From the NCBI GenBank assembly GCA_002842575.1, contig PHDJ01000022.1:1-43495 (forward strand): 43,495 bases of DNA, read 5' to 3'. Positions 13,827 through 22,553 of this stretch are shown here, one piece after another. This stretch comes from Bacteroidetes bacterium HGW-Bacteroidetes-2 (GTDB lineage: Bacteria; Bacteroidota; Bacteroidia; Flavobacteriales; Flavobacteriaceae). The position numbers and the translations under genes are program-made. A model generated the notes under the pieces. It did no database searches. It saw nothing but the letters and a program-made list of their open reading frames with translations, and was not told the DNA's origin. Numbering within the stretch: the first letter of the stretch is position 1; each line of letters opens with the position of its first letter.

Positions 13827-15373
13827 CCCAATCTTTTTAGTGCGTTTTCAATGCGTTGTAGGCTTTCTTCTTTTCCTAAAAGCGCCATAATTGCAAAGAC
13901 ATCTGGACCTTTCATTTCACCCACTAAAGCAAGGCGTAAAGGCTGCATTACTCTTCCAAAATTAATACCAGCATCGGTAATCCATCCCTTTATTTTTTCA
14001 CTTAGATGTAATTCATTAAAGGGTTTTACCTCTTTTAAGATGATTACCAATGCCTGCATTACCTTATCTGTTTCTGCATTCCAGCATTTGTTTGTCGCTT
14101 TTTCATCATAAGCAATGGGTGCTTTAAAAAGAAAAGAACTTTGTTCCCAAAAATCAGTTACAAATGTTGCCCGCTCTTTTATCATAGAAACGATGACCTC
14201 TAAATCAAGTGAGGTGGTGACATGATTCTTGTCTAAAAGTTTTTTAAACTCTTTTGCTAAAATAGCATTTGGTTGTTGCCGTAGGTAATGGTTTTGAAAC
14301 CATTTTGCTTTGTCAGGGTCAAATTTTGCACCACTTTTATGCACCCGCTCTAGTTCAAAAGTAGCGACTAATTCTTCTAAACTAAAAATTTCTTGTTCTG
14401 TTCCAGAATTCCAACCCAAAAGGGCTAGCATGTTAATTACAGCTTCAGGTAAATAGCCATCTTCTCGATATCCTTTATAAATTTCTCCTTCTGCAGTGCG
14501 CCATTCTAATGGAAATACAGGAAATCCCATCTTGTCGCCATCTCTTTTACTTAATTTTCCTTTTCCAATTGGTTTCATTAGTAAAGGCAAGTGTGCAAAT
14601 TGTGGTTTTTCCCAGCCAAATGCTTCATATAACTGAAAGTGTAACGGCAAGGAGGGCAACCACTCTTCGCCACGAATAACGTGGGTTATTTCCATTAAAT
14701 GATCATCCACAACATTTGCTAAATGATAGGTTGGCATACCATCACTCTTAAAAAGCACTTTGTCGTCCAGCAAACTTGTATCCATACTTATTTCACCCCG
14801 AATGATATCATTTAGAATCAAGGTGCCGTCAGAAGGGGATTTAAATCGAATTACATAATCTTCGCCAGAGGACAACCTATCTTTTAAATTTCCTTTGCTT
14901 ATTGTGAGTGAATTATCTAGTTTTTGACGGTTGTGGTGGTTATAAATAAAGGTTTTCCCTTTATCTTCGTGGTCTGCTCTATGTTTTTCTAATGCATCAG
15001 CAGTATCAAAGGCATAATACGCATCTCCGGAAGCGATTAAAGCATCGGCATATTCCTTGTAAAGAGGTTTACGCTCGCTTTGTCTGTAGGGCCCATACCC
15101 CTTTTCTTTTCCAACACCCTCATCAAACGGTATCCCGCACCAGTTTAGGGCGTCAATAATATATTGTTCTGCTCCTTCTACATAACGATTTTGGTCTGTA
15201 TCTTCAATGCGTAAAATAAAATCACCACCGTGTTTTTTTGCAAATAAATAATTGTACAAAGCGGTTCTTACACCACCTATGTGAAGTGGTCCTGTTGGAC
15301 TTGGTGCAAAACGAACTCTAACTTTCCCGCCTTGAGGTGAATTTCCTGCTTGTAAACTCATTTCTTTTTCCAT
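13823..15373 (-). CDS. gltX: Glutamate--tRNA ligase
   Basis: This class I synthetase charges tRNA-Glu with glutamate. The 516-residue protein has VRVRFAPSPTGPLHIGGVRT (HIGH-equivalent HIGG at 31-34), LRIEDTDQNRYVEG, VIRGEEWLPSLPLHFQLYEA and the KMSKS-equivalent KLSKRDGD near residue 275, followed by the helical anticodon-binding domain. The first 16 residues before KVRVRF are longer than in most homologues, and ATG at 15361 (residue 5) is an equally good start. The gene converges on the outer-membrane protein gene with overlapping stop codons, and a TATCTTTG box lies 59 bp upstream. It is the discriminating or general GluRS partner of the GlnRS at 9329. Confidence 0.96.
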   Translation of the reverse strand: MEKEMSLQAGNSPQGGKVRVRFAPSPTGPLHIGGVRTALYNYLFAKKHGGDFILRIEDTDQNRYVEGAEQYIIDALNWCGIPFDEGVGKEKGYGPYRQSERKPLYKEYADALIASGDAYYAFDTADALEKHRADHEDKGKTFIYNHHNRQKLDNSLTISKGNLKDRLSSGEDYVIRFKSPSDGTLILNDIIRGEISMDTSLLDDKVLFKSDGMPTYHLANVVDDHLMEITHVIRGEEWLPSLPLHFQLYEAFGWEKPQFAHLPLLMKPIGKGKLSKRDGDKMGFPVFPLEWRTAEGEIYKGYREDGYLPEAVINMLALLGWNSGTEQEIFSLEELVATFELERVHKSGAKFDPDKAKWFQNHYLRQQPNAILAKEFKKLLDKNHVTTSLDLEVIVSMIKERATFVTDFWEQSSFLFKAPIAYDEKATNKCWNAETDKVMQALVIILKEVKPFNELHLSEKIKGWITDAGINFGRVMQPLRLALVGEMKGPDVFAIMALLGKEESLQRIENALKRLG

Positions 15374-15432
15374 TTATAAACGCTTTTTACTTGGGTAAGG
15401 AAACACGAATACTAGTTCCTTTTTTAGAGATA

Positions 15433-15440
15433 CAAAGATA
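15433..15440 (-). promoter_or_regulatory. gltX: -7 box (TATCTTTG) of gltX
   Basis: On the minus strand TATCTTTG matches TANNTTTG, 59 bp before the gltX start, inside the 210-bp divergent gap with the DUF4175 gene. Confidence 0.45.
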
Positions 15441-15583
15441 CGATTAACTACGTATTTTATAGTGTTTTCATTTTCTATTACTAATAATATTAAGCCAACA
15501 CCTCATTTTTTTGATGCATCTTGTTAAAATTTAACTAACGATGCGGCAAACTAGTAGCCAAGACTAAATAAATTAGTATTTTT

Positions 15584-18500
15584 ATGGGTTTAGAAATCAA
15601 AGAAACCTTGAATACCTTTAAAAACATACAAGAAAAACTAGAACAATTCATTCGGAAGTATTACACCAATGAATTGCTAAAAGGAGCCATATTGTTTTTT
15701 GCTATAGGATTGCTTTATCTTATACTTACCCTTTTAATTGAGTACTATTTATGGTTGCCACAAACAGGAAGAACACTTCTTTTTTGGACATTTATCGCTG
15801 TAGAAGTTGGGTTATTTGCTAGATTTATTGCCTTTCCAATAGCAAAATTATTAAAACTTAAAAATGGTATAAATTTTACGCAGGCATCACAAATTATTGG
15901 CAATCACTTTCCCGAAGTAAGCGATAAACTTTTAAACGTTCTTCAATTACAGCAAAATACAGTACAATCTGAATTGTTATTGGCAAGTATTGATCAGAAA
16001 TCAAAACAATTACAACCCATCCCCTTTTCTAATGCGGTTAACTTTACTTCTAATGTGAAGTATTTAAAATATGCAGCCATTCCTGTACTGCTTTATTTAG
16101 TGATTTTTCTTACAGGTAATAACGATATGTTTTCAAGCAGTTACAAACGGGTAGTTCATTACAACACTGCTTTTGAGCCACCTGCTCCTTTTGCTTTTTT
16201 TGTTGTTAATGAAGATTTAAGAGCTATTGAAAACAAACCATTCGTTTTGAAGATTCGGGTTGCCGGCGAGGTGATTCCTGAAAATGCATCTATTTTTTAC
16301 AACGGCGAAAATTATTATGTACAGCAAGTTGCTCCTGGCGAATTTCAATACACTTTTAATCAAGTGTCTCAGGAAATTAATTTTTATTTGCAAGCCAATG
16401 CGGTAAAATCAAAACCCTATGTGCTTCAAGTTTTAAAAGTACCTACTCTTGTTTCTTTTGAAATGACCCTAGATTATCCAAATTATACGGGTAAACAGGA
16501 TGAAGTACTGAAAAGCACAGGAAACGCAACCATGCCTGAAGGAACGAAAGTTTCTTGGAAAATGATTACAAAACAAACTCAGGACATTCAATTAAAAACA
16601 CCAGATTCTGTATATTACTTTACCAAAAAAATACCTGAATTTGAATTTACAAAACGAGTTTTTTCTAAGTTAGAGTATCAAATTTCTACCTCTAACAATC
16701 AAATAAAAGAATATGAAAATTTATCTTTTACACTTCACGTTGTAAAAGACCAATATCCTGAAATATCAGTTGAAGCAAAACAAGATACGGTTAATAGCCA
16801 AATTACCTATTTTATGGGGCGAGTTTCAGACGATTATGGGCTTTCAAAATTGCAGATAGTGTATTATTCTTTAGAGGATGATAAAAACAAAAATACCGAA
16901 ACATTGCCAATTTCTAAAGGCAATTTCGATCAATTTCTATATGCGTTTCCTGGAAATTTAAAATTAACAGAAGGAAAAATCTACTCCTATTATTTTGAAG
17001 TATTTGATAATGATGGCGTCCATTCGCCCAAAAGCAGCAAATCTTCCACCTTTACTTTTAGAAAGTTAACCAAAGAAGAGTTAGAACAGCAACAACTCAA
17101 AGAGCAAAAAGAGGCCATACAGGGATTAGACAATGCTCTTAAAAACATGGATAAGCAAAAAAAGGATTTAGAAAACCTTTCTAAAATTCAAAATGAAAAA
17201 TCAGAACTTAATTGGAACGACAAACAAAAACTGGAGGAGTTTATAAAACGTCAAAAATTGCAGGAAGAACTGATGAAAAAGTTCTCAGAAAAAATGAAAG
17301 ACAATTTAGAAAACTTTCAAAAAGAAAAGAAAGAAAATGACACCCAAAAAGAAGAACTCCAAAAACGATTTGACGAAAACGAGGAAAAACTAAAAGAAAA
17401 CGAAAAACTCTTAGATGAGTTAGAAAAATTAAAAGAAAAAATTGCTAATGAGGAGCTGTATGATAAACTAGAAAAACTTAGCAAAGAAAACAAAAAACAA
17501 CAAAGAAACCTAGAGCAGTTATTAGAGTTAACCAAGCGGTATTATATTCAGAAAAAAGCAGAGAAATTAGCTCAGGATCTTGAAAAAATGGCAGAAGAAC
17601 AAGAAAAGGCGTCTGAGAAATCTGACGATGAAAACACGAAAGAAGAGCAAGAGGAACTGAATGAAAAGTTTGAAAAGTTTACTGAGGAAATGGAGGAATT
17701 GAAAGAGGACAATCAAGAGTTACAAAAACCAATGGATATTCCAGACAATAAAGCCCAAGAAGAAGAAGTAAAACAAGAGCAACAAAAAGCCACGGAAAAA
17801 TTAAACCAACAAAAACAAAGCCAAGCAAAAGAAAATCAAAAGAAAGCTGCCAAAAAAATGAAAGAAATGAGCCAGAAAATGCAAATGCAAATGGCCGCAG
17901 GTGCATCTGAAGGAGAAGAAGAAGACCTAGAAATGCTTCGTCAAATTGTGGATAACTTAGTGACATTTTCTTTATCACAAGAAGAATTAATGGAAGAATT
18001 TAAAACAATAAGTTTTAGAAATGCTTATTTTGGAAAAAAACTAGTAAGACAAGGAGTTTTAAAACAGAATTTTCAGCACGTAGATGATAGCCTTTTTGCA
18101 TTGGCGCTGCGCAACCCAATGGTTGGCACAACCATAAATGACCTTATTTCTGAAGTAAATTACAACATCGACAAAGCAACAGAGGAACTTTCTGAAAATC
18201 AAATTCGCAACGGAGTTTCGCGACAACAATATACCATTACCGGAGCCAATGAGCTTGCCGTACTACTTTCTGACGCCTTAAATAACATGCAAATGCAGAT
18301 GCAGATGCAAATGGGAGGATCTGGAAAAGATGGAAAAGGAAAAGGGTTTCAATTACCCGACATAATTAAACAACAAGAAAGCTTAAACCAAAAAATGGAG
18401 AAAGGCACCAAACCTGGAAAAGGGAAAAAACCTGGGCAAGGTAATGATGAAGGTCAAGGGCAAGGTGAAGGGCAAGGCGAAGGACAGGGCGAAGGTCAAG

Positions 18501-19015
18501 GCGAAGGTCAAGGCGAAGGACAGGGCGAAGGAAATTCTGGAAAAGACGGAAAGAATGGGGAAGGTGAGGGAGAAGGAAAAGATGGGCCGTTAAATACCGA
18601 ACAGATGAACGGTTTGCTTTATGAAATATACCAACAGCAACAAATGTTGAGGATGCAACTTGAGGATAAGCTTAGGCAAGAAGGACTTCCTGCCGACGCA
18701 AGAGAACTAGTTAAAAAGATGGAGCAAGTAGAGCAGGAATTATTAGAGCGCGGCTTTAATCAACAAACCCTTCGAAAAATGAACGAAATAAAACACCAAT
18801 TATTAAAATTAGACAAAGCAGCTTTTCAACAAGGAGAGGATGAAAAAAGACAAGCAAGAACAAATGAAATGGAATATCAGAACACGTTAAACAAACAATT
18901 ACATCAAGCAAAAGAATATTTCAATAACATAGAAATATTAAACAGGCAGACCTTACCTTTGCGACCTATATATCAACAAAAAGTATTAGACTATTTTAAT
19001 AAAAAAAATGATTGA
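15584..19015 (+). CDS. DUF4175 family large coiled-coil membrane protein
   Basis: This 1143-residue protein matches the long Bacteroidota DUF4175 type. Hydrophobic helices lie near residues 34-56 (LKGAILFFAIGLLYLILTLL), 63-85 and 160-178. An Ig-like/beta-rich region follows (about 200-480, with SFEMTLDYPNYTGKQDEVLK). Then comes a very long charged coiled coil (about 490-800, rich in K, E, Q), and a C-terminal part with a low-complexity tract of alternating GQGE units (about 955-985) and an MQMQMQMQM tract near residue 900. Most of it is probably periplasmic. Function is unknown; a structural envelope role is inference. It overlaps ybeY by 8 bases. The GQGE tract is encoded by a 12-bp tandem repeat that could change length. 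Confidence 0.85.
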   Translation: MGLEIKETLNTFKNIQEKLEQFIRKYYTNELLKGAILFFAIGLLYLILTLLIEYYLWLPQTGRTLLFWTFIAVEVGLFARFIAFPIAKLLKLKNGINFTQASQIIGNHFPEVSDKLLNVLQLQQNTVQSELLLASIDQKSKQLQPIPFSNAVNFTSNVKYLKYAAIPVLLYLVIFLTGNNDMFSSSYKRVVHYNTAFEPPAPFAFFVVNEDLRAIENKPFVLKIRVAGEVIPENASIFYNGENYYVQQVAPGEFQYTFNQVSQEINFYLQANAVKSKPYVLQVLKVPTLVSFEMTLDYPNYTGKQDEVLKSTGNATMPEGTKVSWKMITKQTQDIQLKTPDSVYYFTKKIPEFEFTKRVFSKLEYQISTSNNQIKEYENLSFTLHVVKDQYPEISVEAKQDTVNSQITYFMGRVSDDYGLSKLQIVYYSLEDDKNKNTETLPISKGNFDQFLYAFPGNLKLTEGKIYSYYFEVFDNDGVHSPKSSKSSTFTFRKLTKEELEQQQLKEQKEAIQGLDNALKNMDKQKKDLENLSKIQNEKSELNWNDKQKLEEFIKRQKLQEELMKKFSEKMKDNLENFQKEKKENDTQKEELQKRFDENEEKLKENEKLLDELEKLKEKIANEELYDKLEKLSKENKKQQRNLEQLLELTKRYYIQKKAEKLAQDLEKMAEEQEKASEKSDDENTKEEQEELNEKFEKFTEEMEELKEDNQELQKPMDIPDNKAQEEEVKQEQQKATEKLNQQKQSQAKENQKKAAKKMKEMSQKMQMQMAAGASEGEEEDLEMLRQIVDNLVTFSLSQEELMEEFKTISFRNAYFGKKLVRQGVLKQNFQHVDDSLFALALRNPMVGTTINDLISEVNYNIDKATEELSENQIRNGVSRQQYTITGANELAVLLSDALNNMQMQMQMQMGGSGKDGKGKGFQLPDIIKQQESLNQKMEKGTKPGKGKKPGQGNDEGQGQGEGQGEGQGEGQGEGQGEGQGEGNSGKDGKNGEGEGEGKDGPLNTEQMNGLLYEIYQQQQMLRMQLEDKLRQEGLPADARELVKKMEQVEQELLERGFNQQTLRKMNEIKHQLLKLDKAAFQQGEDEKRQARTNEMEYQNTLNKQLHQAKEYFNNIEILNRQTLPLRPIYQQKVLDYFNKKND
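18452..18531 (+). repeat. 12-bp tandem repeat encoding Gly-Gln-Gly-Glu units
   Basis: Near-identical 12-bp units (GGTCAAGGCGAA, GGACAGGGCGAA and variants) encode about seven GQGE repeats in frame in the DUF4175 protein. Units differ mostly by silent changes, so the peptide is more conserved than the DNA. Confidence 0.85.
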
Positions 19016-19421
19016 ATTTTTTTCAGAAACAAATTTTAAACTAAAAAATAAAAAAAAAATTACCAGTTGGATTCAATCTATTATCGAGATTGAAGGTTGT
19101 AGTCTTGGCGAAATATCTTACGTTTTTTGTGACGACAAATATTTACACGCTATTAATGTAGAATATTTAAAGCATGACACTTTAACCGATATTATTAGCT
19201 TTGATTATTCCACAGGAAAACAACTTAACGGTGAAATATATGTTTCAATAGAAAGAGTTATTGACAATGCAAAAGAGTATAAGGATACTTTTGAAAATGA
19301 ATTATTACGTGTCCTTATTCACGGAGTGCTGCACTTCTTGGGATACTCCGATAAAAAAGAAGAAGACCAACGAATAATGCGCAAAAAGGAAGACGAGAGT
19401 TTATCCGTATTTAATAATTAA
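19008..19421 (+). CDS. ybeY: Endoribonuclease YbeY (16S rRNA maturation)
   Basis: This metal-dependent single-strand endoribonuclease acts in 16S rRNA 3'-end maturation and ribosome quality control. The 137-residue protein has the family pattern: INVEYLKHDTLTDIISFDYS (the D-T-D-V-L/I-S-F motif), GEIYVSIERVIDNA, and the catalytic HGVLHFLGYSDKKEED. Standard YbeY has HxxxHxxxxxH; here the third position is Asp (HGVLHFLGYSD), a substitution I believe is common in Bacteroidota. The start ATG overlaps the end of the DUF4175 gene by 8 bases, so the two are translationally linked. The length is normal for the family. Confidence 0.94.
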   Translation: MIEFFSETNFKLKNKKKITSWIQSIIEIEGCSLGEISYVFCDDKYLHAINVEYLKHDTLTDIISFDYSTGKQLNGEIYVSIERVIDNAKEYKDTFENELLRVLIHGVLHFLGYSDKKEEDQRIMRKKEDESLSVFNN

Positions 19422-19494
19422 AACTTTACTTTGTTGACAATCAATTCCTTACCTTTTTAACATGTCTTAACTGCTGATATTCTGTTATTTACAG

Positions 19495-19502
19495 TATATT
19501 TG
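19495..19502 (+). promoter_or_regulatory. mnmG: -7 box (TATATTTG) of mnmG
   Basis: TATATTTG matches TANNTTTG, 58 bp before the mnmG ATG. It lies 20 bp upstream of the parS palindrome, so parS falls in the leader of the mnmG mRNA. Confidence 0.55.
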
Positions 19503-19522
19503 CGCCCTTAAACTTTTTTATT

Positions 19523-19538
19523 TGTTCCACGTGGAACA
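19523..19538. promoter_or_regulatory. parS: parS-type ParB-binding palindrome, perfect 16 bp
   Basis: TGTTCCACGTGGAACA is a perfect palindrome. It differs from the general bacterial parS TGTTTCACGTGAAACA only by one symmetric pair of bases. ParB/Spo0J dimers load at such sites, which cluster near the replication origin. A second copy lies 1.98 kb away after mnmG. Confidence 0.85.
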
Positions 19539-19560
19539 CTTTAATGTGAGAAGAAATACT

Positions 19561-21432
19561 ATGTTTGAAAATCAATATGACGTTATCGTAGTTGGCGGTG
19601 GACACGCGGGGTCAGAAGCCGCTGCCGCCGCTGCTAATATGGGTTCTAAGACCTTATTAGTAACGATGAATCTTCAAAATATTGCACAAATGTCTTGCAA
19701 TCCGGCAATGGGCGGGATTGCTAAAGGACAAATTGTTCGCGAAATTGACGCCTTAGGAGGCTATAGTGGGATTGTTTCTGATAGAACTGCTATACAATTT
19801 AAAATGCTAAACAAATCCAAAGGACCAGCTATGTGGAGCCCAAGAGTGCAAAGCGATAGAATGCGTTTTGCAGAAGAGTGGCGTTTGCGATTAGAACAAA
19901 CTCCAAATCTTGACTTCTATCAAGAAATGGTTTCCGGACTTGTCGTAAAAAACAATAAAATAGTAGGCATAAAAACCTCTTTAGGAATTGAAATAAAAGG
20001 AAAAACAGTTATATTAACGAACGGGACTTTTTTAAACGGCTTAATTCATATTGGAGAAAAGAATTTTGGAGGAGGTCGTGCGGGCGAAAAAGCATCAACA
20101 GGAATTACCGAAGATTTAGTACAACTTGGTTTTGAATCTGGTAGAATGAAAACAGGAACCCCTCCAAGAGTAGATGGTCGTTCACTAGATTTTTCAAAAA
20201 TGGAAGACCAACCAGGAGACGAAAATCCGGATAAGTTTTCGTTTACAAACCTTACAAGGCCATTAAAAAAACAACGTTTATGTTATATGACTTACACAAG
20301 CAATCAAGTTCATGATTTACTTAGAGAAGGTTTTGACCGCTCCCCGATGTTTAATGGTCGTATAAAAAGTATTGGCCCGAGATACTGCCCTTCTATTGAA
20401 GATAAAATTAATCGATTTGCCGATAAAGAAAGACATCAACTTTTTATAGAACCTGAAGGCTGGAATACCGTTGAATTTTATGTAAATGGATTTTCCACCT
20501 CATTGCCAGAAGAGGTTCAATTTAAAGCATTACGTTCTGTAGTTGGGTTTGAAAATGTAAAATTTTTTAGACCAGGATATGCAATTGAATACGATTATTT
20601 CCCGCCTACTCAATTAAAACACACCCTCGAAACCAAATTGGTTGAAGGTTTATATTTTGCAGGTCAAATAAACGGTACTACAGGATATGAAGAGGCAGCT
20701 TCTCAAGGCTTGATGGCAGGAATAAATGCACATTTAAAAGTTCATGAAAAAGAACCCTTTATCCTAAAAAGAAGTGAAGCATATATTGGGGTTTTAGTGG
20801 ATGATTTAATTACTAAAGGAACCGAAGAGCCATACCGTATGTTTACTTCTAGAGCAGAATATAGAACCCTTTTACGACAAGATAATGCCGATTTTAGATT
20901 AACCCCAAAATCTTTTAAAATAGGTTTAGCTAAAGAAGATCGCCTTCATAGAATGGAAGAAAAACAAAATAAATCGGATGCATTTGTACGGTATTTTAAG
21001 GAAACCAGTTTTACGCCAGAAGTAATAAACCCAATATTGAAAGATAAGGACTCTGCTGAAGTTGTTCAAGGAGACAAACTTTTTAAAGTTTTTTCAAGGC
21101 CAAACATTTCCATGGATGATCTTCGGAAAATACCAGAAGTAGAAGTTTATATTCAAAAATGCGATTTAGATAATGAAATTTTAGAACAAGTAGAAATTCA
21201 AGTAAAATATTCAGGCTACATCGACAAAGAAAAAAATAATGCAGATAAGTTAAACCGATTAGAAGGAATTAAAATTCCGGAGACATTTGATTATGCCGCA
21301 TTAAAATCGCTCTCTTATGAAGCACGTGAAAAGTTAAATAAAATTCGACCCACAACGATTTCACAAGCATCTCGAATAAGTGGCGTTTCACCAAATGACA
21401 TTTCGGTGATGTTAGTGTATATGGGTAGGTAG
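19561..21432 (+). CDS. mnmG: tRNA uridine-5-carboxymethylaminomethyl modification enzyme MnmG (GidA)
   Basis: This FAD-dependent protein, with MnmE, adds the cmnm5 group to U34 of certain tRNAs using methylene-tetrahydrofolate. From ATG 19561 the product has 623 residues and begins MFENQYDVIVVGGGHAGSEA with the GxGxxG FAD site. Next come NIAQMSCNPAMGGIAKGQIV and KMLNKSKGPAMWSPRVQSDR, then GRMKTGTPPRVD, GQINGTTGYEEAASQGL and the C-terminal helical domain with YSGYIDKEKNNADKLNRLE, all diagnostic. A TTG 39 bases upstream is in frame but lies inside the parS palindrome and was rejected. mnmG is a classical origin-proximal gene (gidA) and here is bracketed by two parS sites. Confidence 0.97.
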   Translation: MFENQYDVIVVGGGHAGSEAAAAAANMGSKTLLVTMNLQNIAQMSCNPAMGGIAKGQIVREIDALGGYSGIVSDRTAIQFKMLNKSKGPAMWSPRVQSDRMRFAEEWRLRLEQTPNLDFYQEMVSGLVVKNNKIVGIKTSLGIEIKGKTVILTNGTFLNGLIHIGEKNFGGGRAGEKASTGITEDLVQLGFESGRMKTGTPPRVDGRSLDFSKMEDQPGDENPDKFSFTNLTRPLKKQRLCYMTYTSNQVHDLLREGFDRSPMFNGRIKSIGPRYCPSIEDKINRFADKERHQLFIEPEGWNTVEFYVNGFSTSLPEEVQFKALRSVVGFENVKFFRPGYAIEYDYFPPTQLKHTLETKLVEGLYFAGQINGTTGYEEAASQGLMAGINAHLKVHEKEPFILKRSEAYIGVLVDDLITKGTEEPYRMFTSRAEYRTLLRQDNADFRLTPKSFKIGLAKEDRLHRMEEKQNKSDAFVRYFKETSFTPEVINPILKDKDSAEVVQGDKLFKVFSRPNISMDDLRKIPEVEVYIQKCDLDNEILEQVEIQVKYSGYIDKEKNNADKLNRLEGIKIPETFDYAALKSLSYEAREKLNKIRPTTISQASRISGVSPNDISVMLVYMGR

Positions 21433-21514
21433 TAATACCGTTTTTAATTTTTTTAGGAAACTATTGAATAGAAAATTAGAGAATATCAAGAATTATAGGG
21501 AATAAAAAAAACAA

Positions 21515-21530
21515 TGTTCCACGTGAAACA
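21515..21530. promoter_or_regulatory. parS: parS-type site, one-base asymmetric
   Basis: TGTTCCACGTGAAACA combines the left half of the site at 19523 with the right half of the canonical bacterial parS. It sits in the 110-bp gap between mnmG and the methyltransferase gene, 12 bp before the latter's ATG. Confidence 0.8.
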
Positions 21531-21542
21531 ATTTAAAATAAA

Positions 21543-22394
21543 ATGCCATTGAATCCTTTAAATACCTTCTACATTAAAACAAAAGATTTTCTGGTATCTG
21601 GCGAAGAATTTAGGATAGTTTCAAATTCTAGAAATGATGTTCTTGAAACAACCCCTAAACCAAAACCTGAAAATTTACCTAACTACTATAAGAGTGATGC
21701 ATACATTTCACACACCGATACTAAAAATGATTTTTTAAGCAAGGCGTACCACGCTGTTAAAAGAGTTGCGCTTAAACAAAAAGTGTCTTTAATCTTTAAA
21801 GAAAATAAGGGTGTTGGAAAACTACTGGATATTGGTTCTGGAACAGGAGATTTTCTGCTTACTGCCAAACAAAAAAAATGGGAGGTATATGGTGTAGAAC
21901 CTGATGAAGGTGCAAGAATGCTCTCAGAAAAAAAAGGAGTAACCGTATTAAAAGAGTTACAACAAATACGGCAAAAAAATTTTGATGTTATCACCCTTTG
22001 GCACGTTTTAGAACACGTGCCCGATCTTGAAACCTATATTTTGGAAATCTCAAAACTATTAAAGCCTTCCGGAACGTTAATCGTAGCGGTGCCAAACTTC
22101 AAATCCTGGGATGCAAAGCACTATCAATATTTTTGGGCTGCTTATGATGTGCCAAGACATCTTTGGCATTTTTCAAAAACGGCAATTCATTCCCTTTTTT
22201 CAAAACATCAATTTCAGCTCATAAAAATTAAACCCATGGTTTTTGATGCCTTTTACGTAAGCTTACTTTCTGAAAAATATAAAACAGGAAAAAATAATTG
22301 GGCTAAAGCATTATTTTTTGGATGCTGCTCTAATGTTTCCGGAATTTTCACAAAAGAGTATTCTTCGCATATCTATGTGCTAAAAAAAGGTTAA
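21543..22394 (+). CDS. Class I SAM-dependent methyltransferase
   Basis: This 283-residue protein has a central methyltransferase fold. The SAM-binding motif I is KLLDIGSGTGDFLLTAKQKK (about 97-116), the acidic motif II is VYGVEPDE, and motif IV is VITLWHVLEHVPDLETYILE. These are typical of Methyltransf_11/23 enzymes (UbiG/Coq3-like). The N-terminal 90 residues contain LENLPNYYKSD-like sequence (PENLPNYYKSDAYISHTD) often seen in methyltransferases that modify lipid or sugar substrates. The target is unknown. It follows mnmG with a parS site in between. About 160 bases after the stop hold no gene. Confidence 0.85.
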   Translation: MPLNPLNTFYIKTKDFLVSGEEFRIVSNSRNDVLETTPKPKPENLPNYYKSDAYISHTDTKNDFLSKAYHAVKRVALKQKVSLIFKENKGVGKLLDIGSGTGDFLLTAKQKKWEVYGVEPDEGARMLSEKKGVTVLKELQQIRQKNFDVITLWHVLEHVPDLETYILEISKLLKPSGTLIVAVPNFKSWDAKHYQYFWAAYDVPRHLWHFSKTAIHSLFSKHQFQLIKIKPMVFDAFYVSLLSEKYKTGKNNWAKALFFGCCSNVSGIFTKEYSSHIYVLKKG

Positions 22395-22553
22395 AACCTC
22401 GTTTTTAGACCTTTTTAGAGCTCTTTAAGCAGAAGACACATACAAGCTCTAATTTTTTCAGATATTTAATTAAAAAGGCAAAAACAGCGTGTTTTTTTAT
22501 AAGATAAACACATAATAAAAAAGATTAATATAAGAAATGCCTATTTTATTATT

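Noticed and set aside
19522-19560. An earlier TTG start for mnmG, adding 13 residues
   Set aside because: The added codons are the parS palindrome itself, and homologues begin at MFENQYDV-like sequence (ATG 19561).
22008-22022. CACGTG core at about 22015 as a third parS site
   Set aside because: It lies inside the methyltransferase coding sequence and its flanks (GAACACGTGCCC) lack the parS arms.
22489-22511. Hairpin GTGTTT...AAACAC downstream of the methyltransferase gene as a terminator
   Set aside because: The stem is only 6 bp in an AT-rich stretch and too far from the stop to claim.
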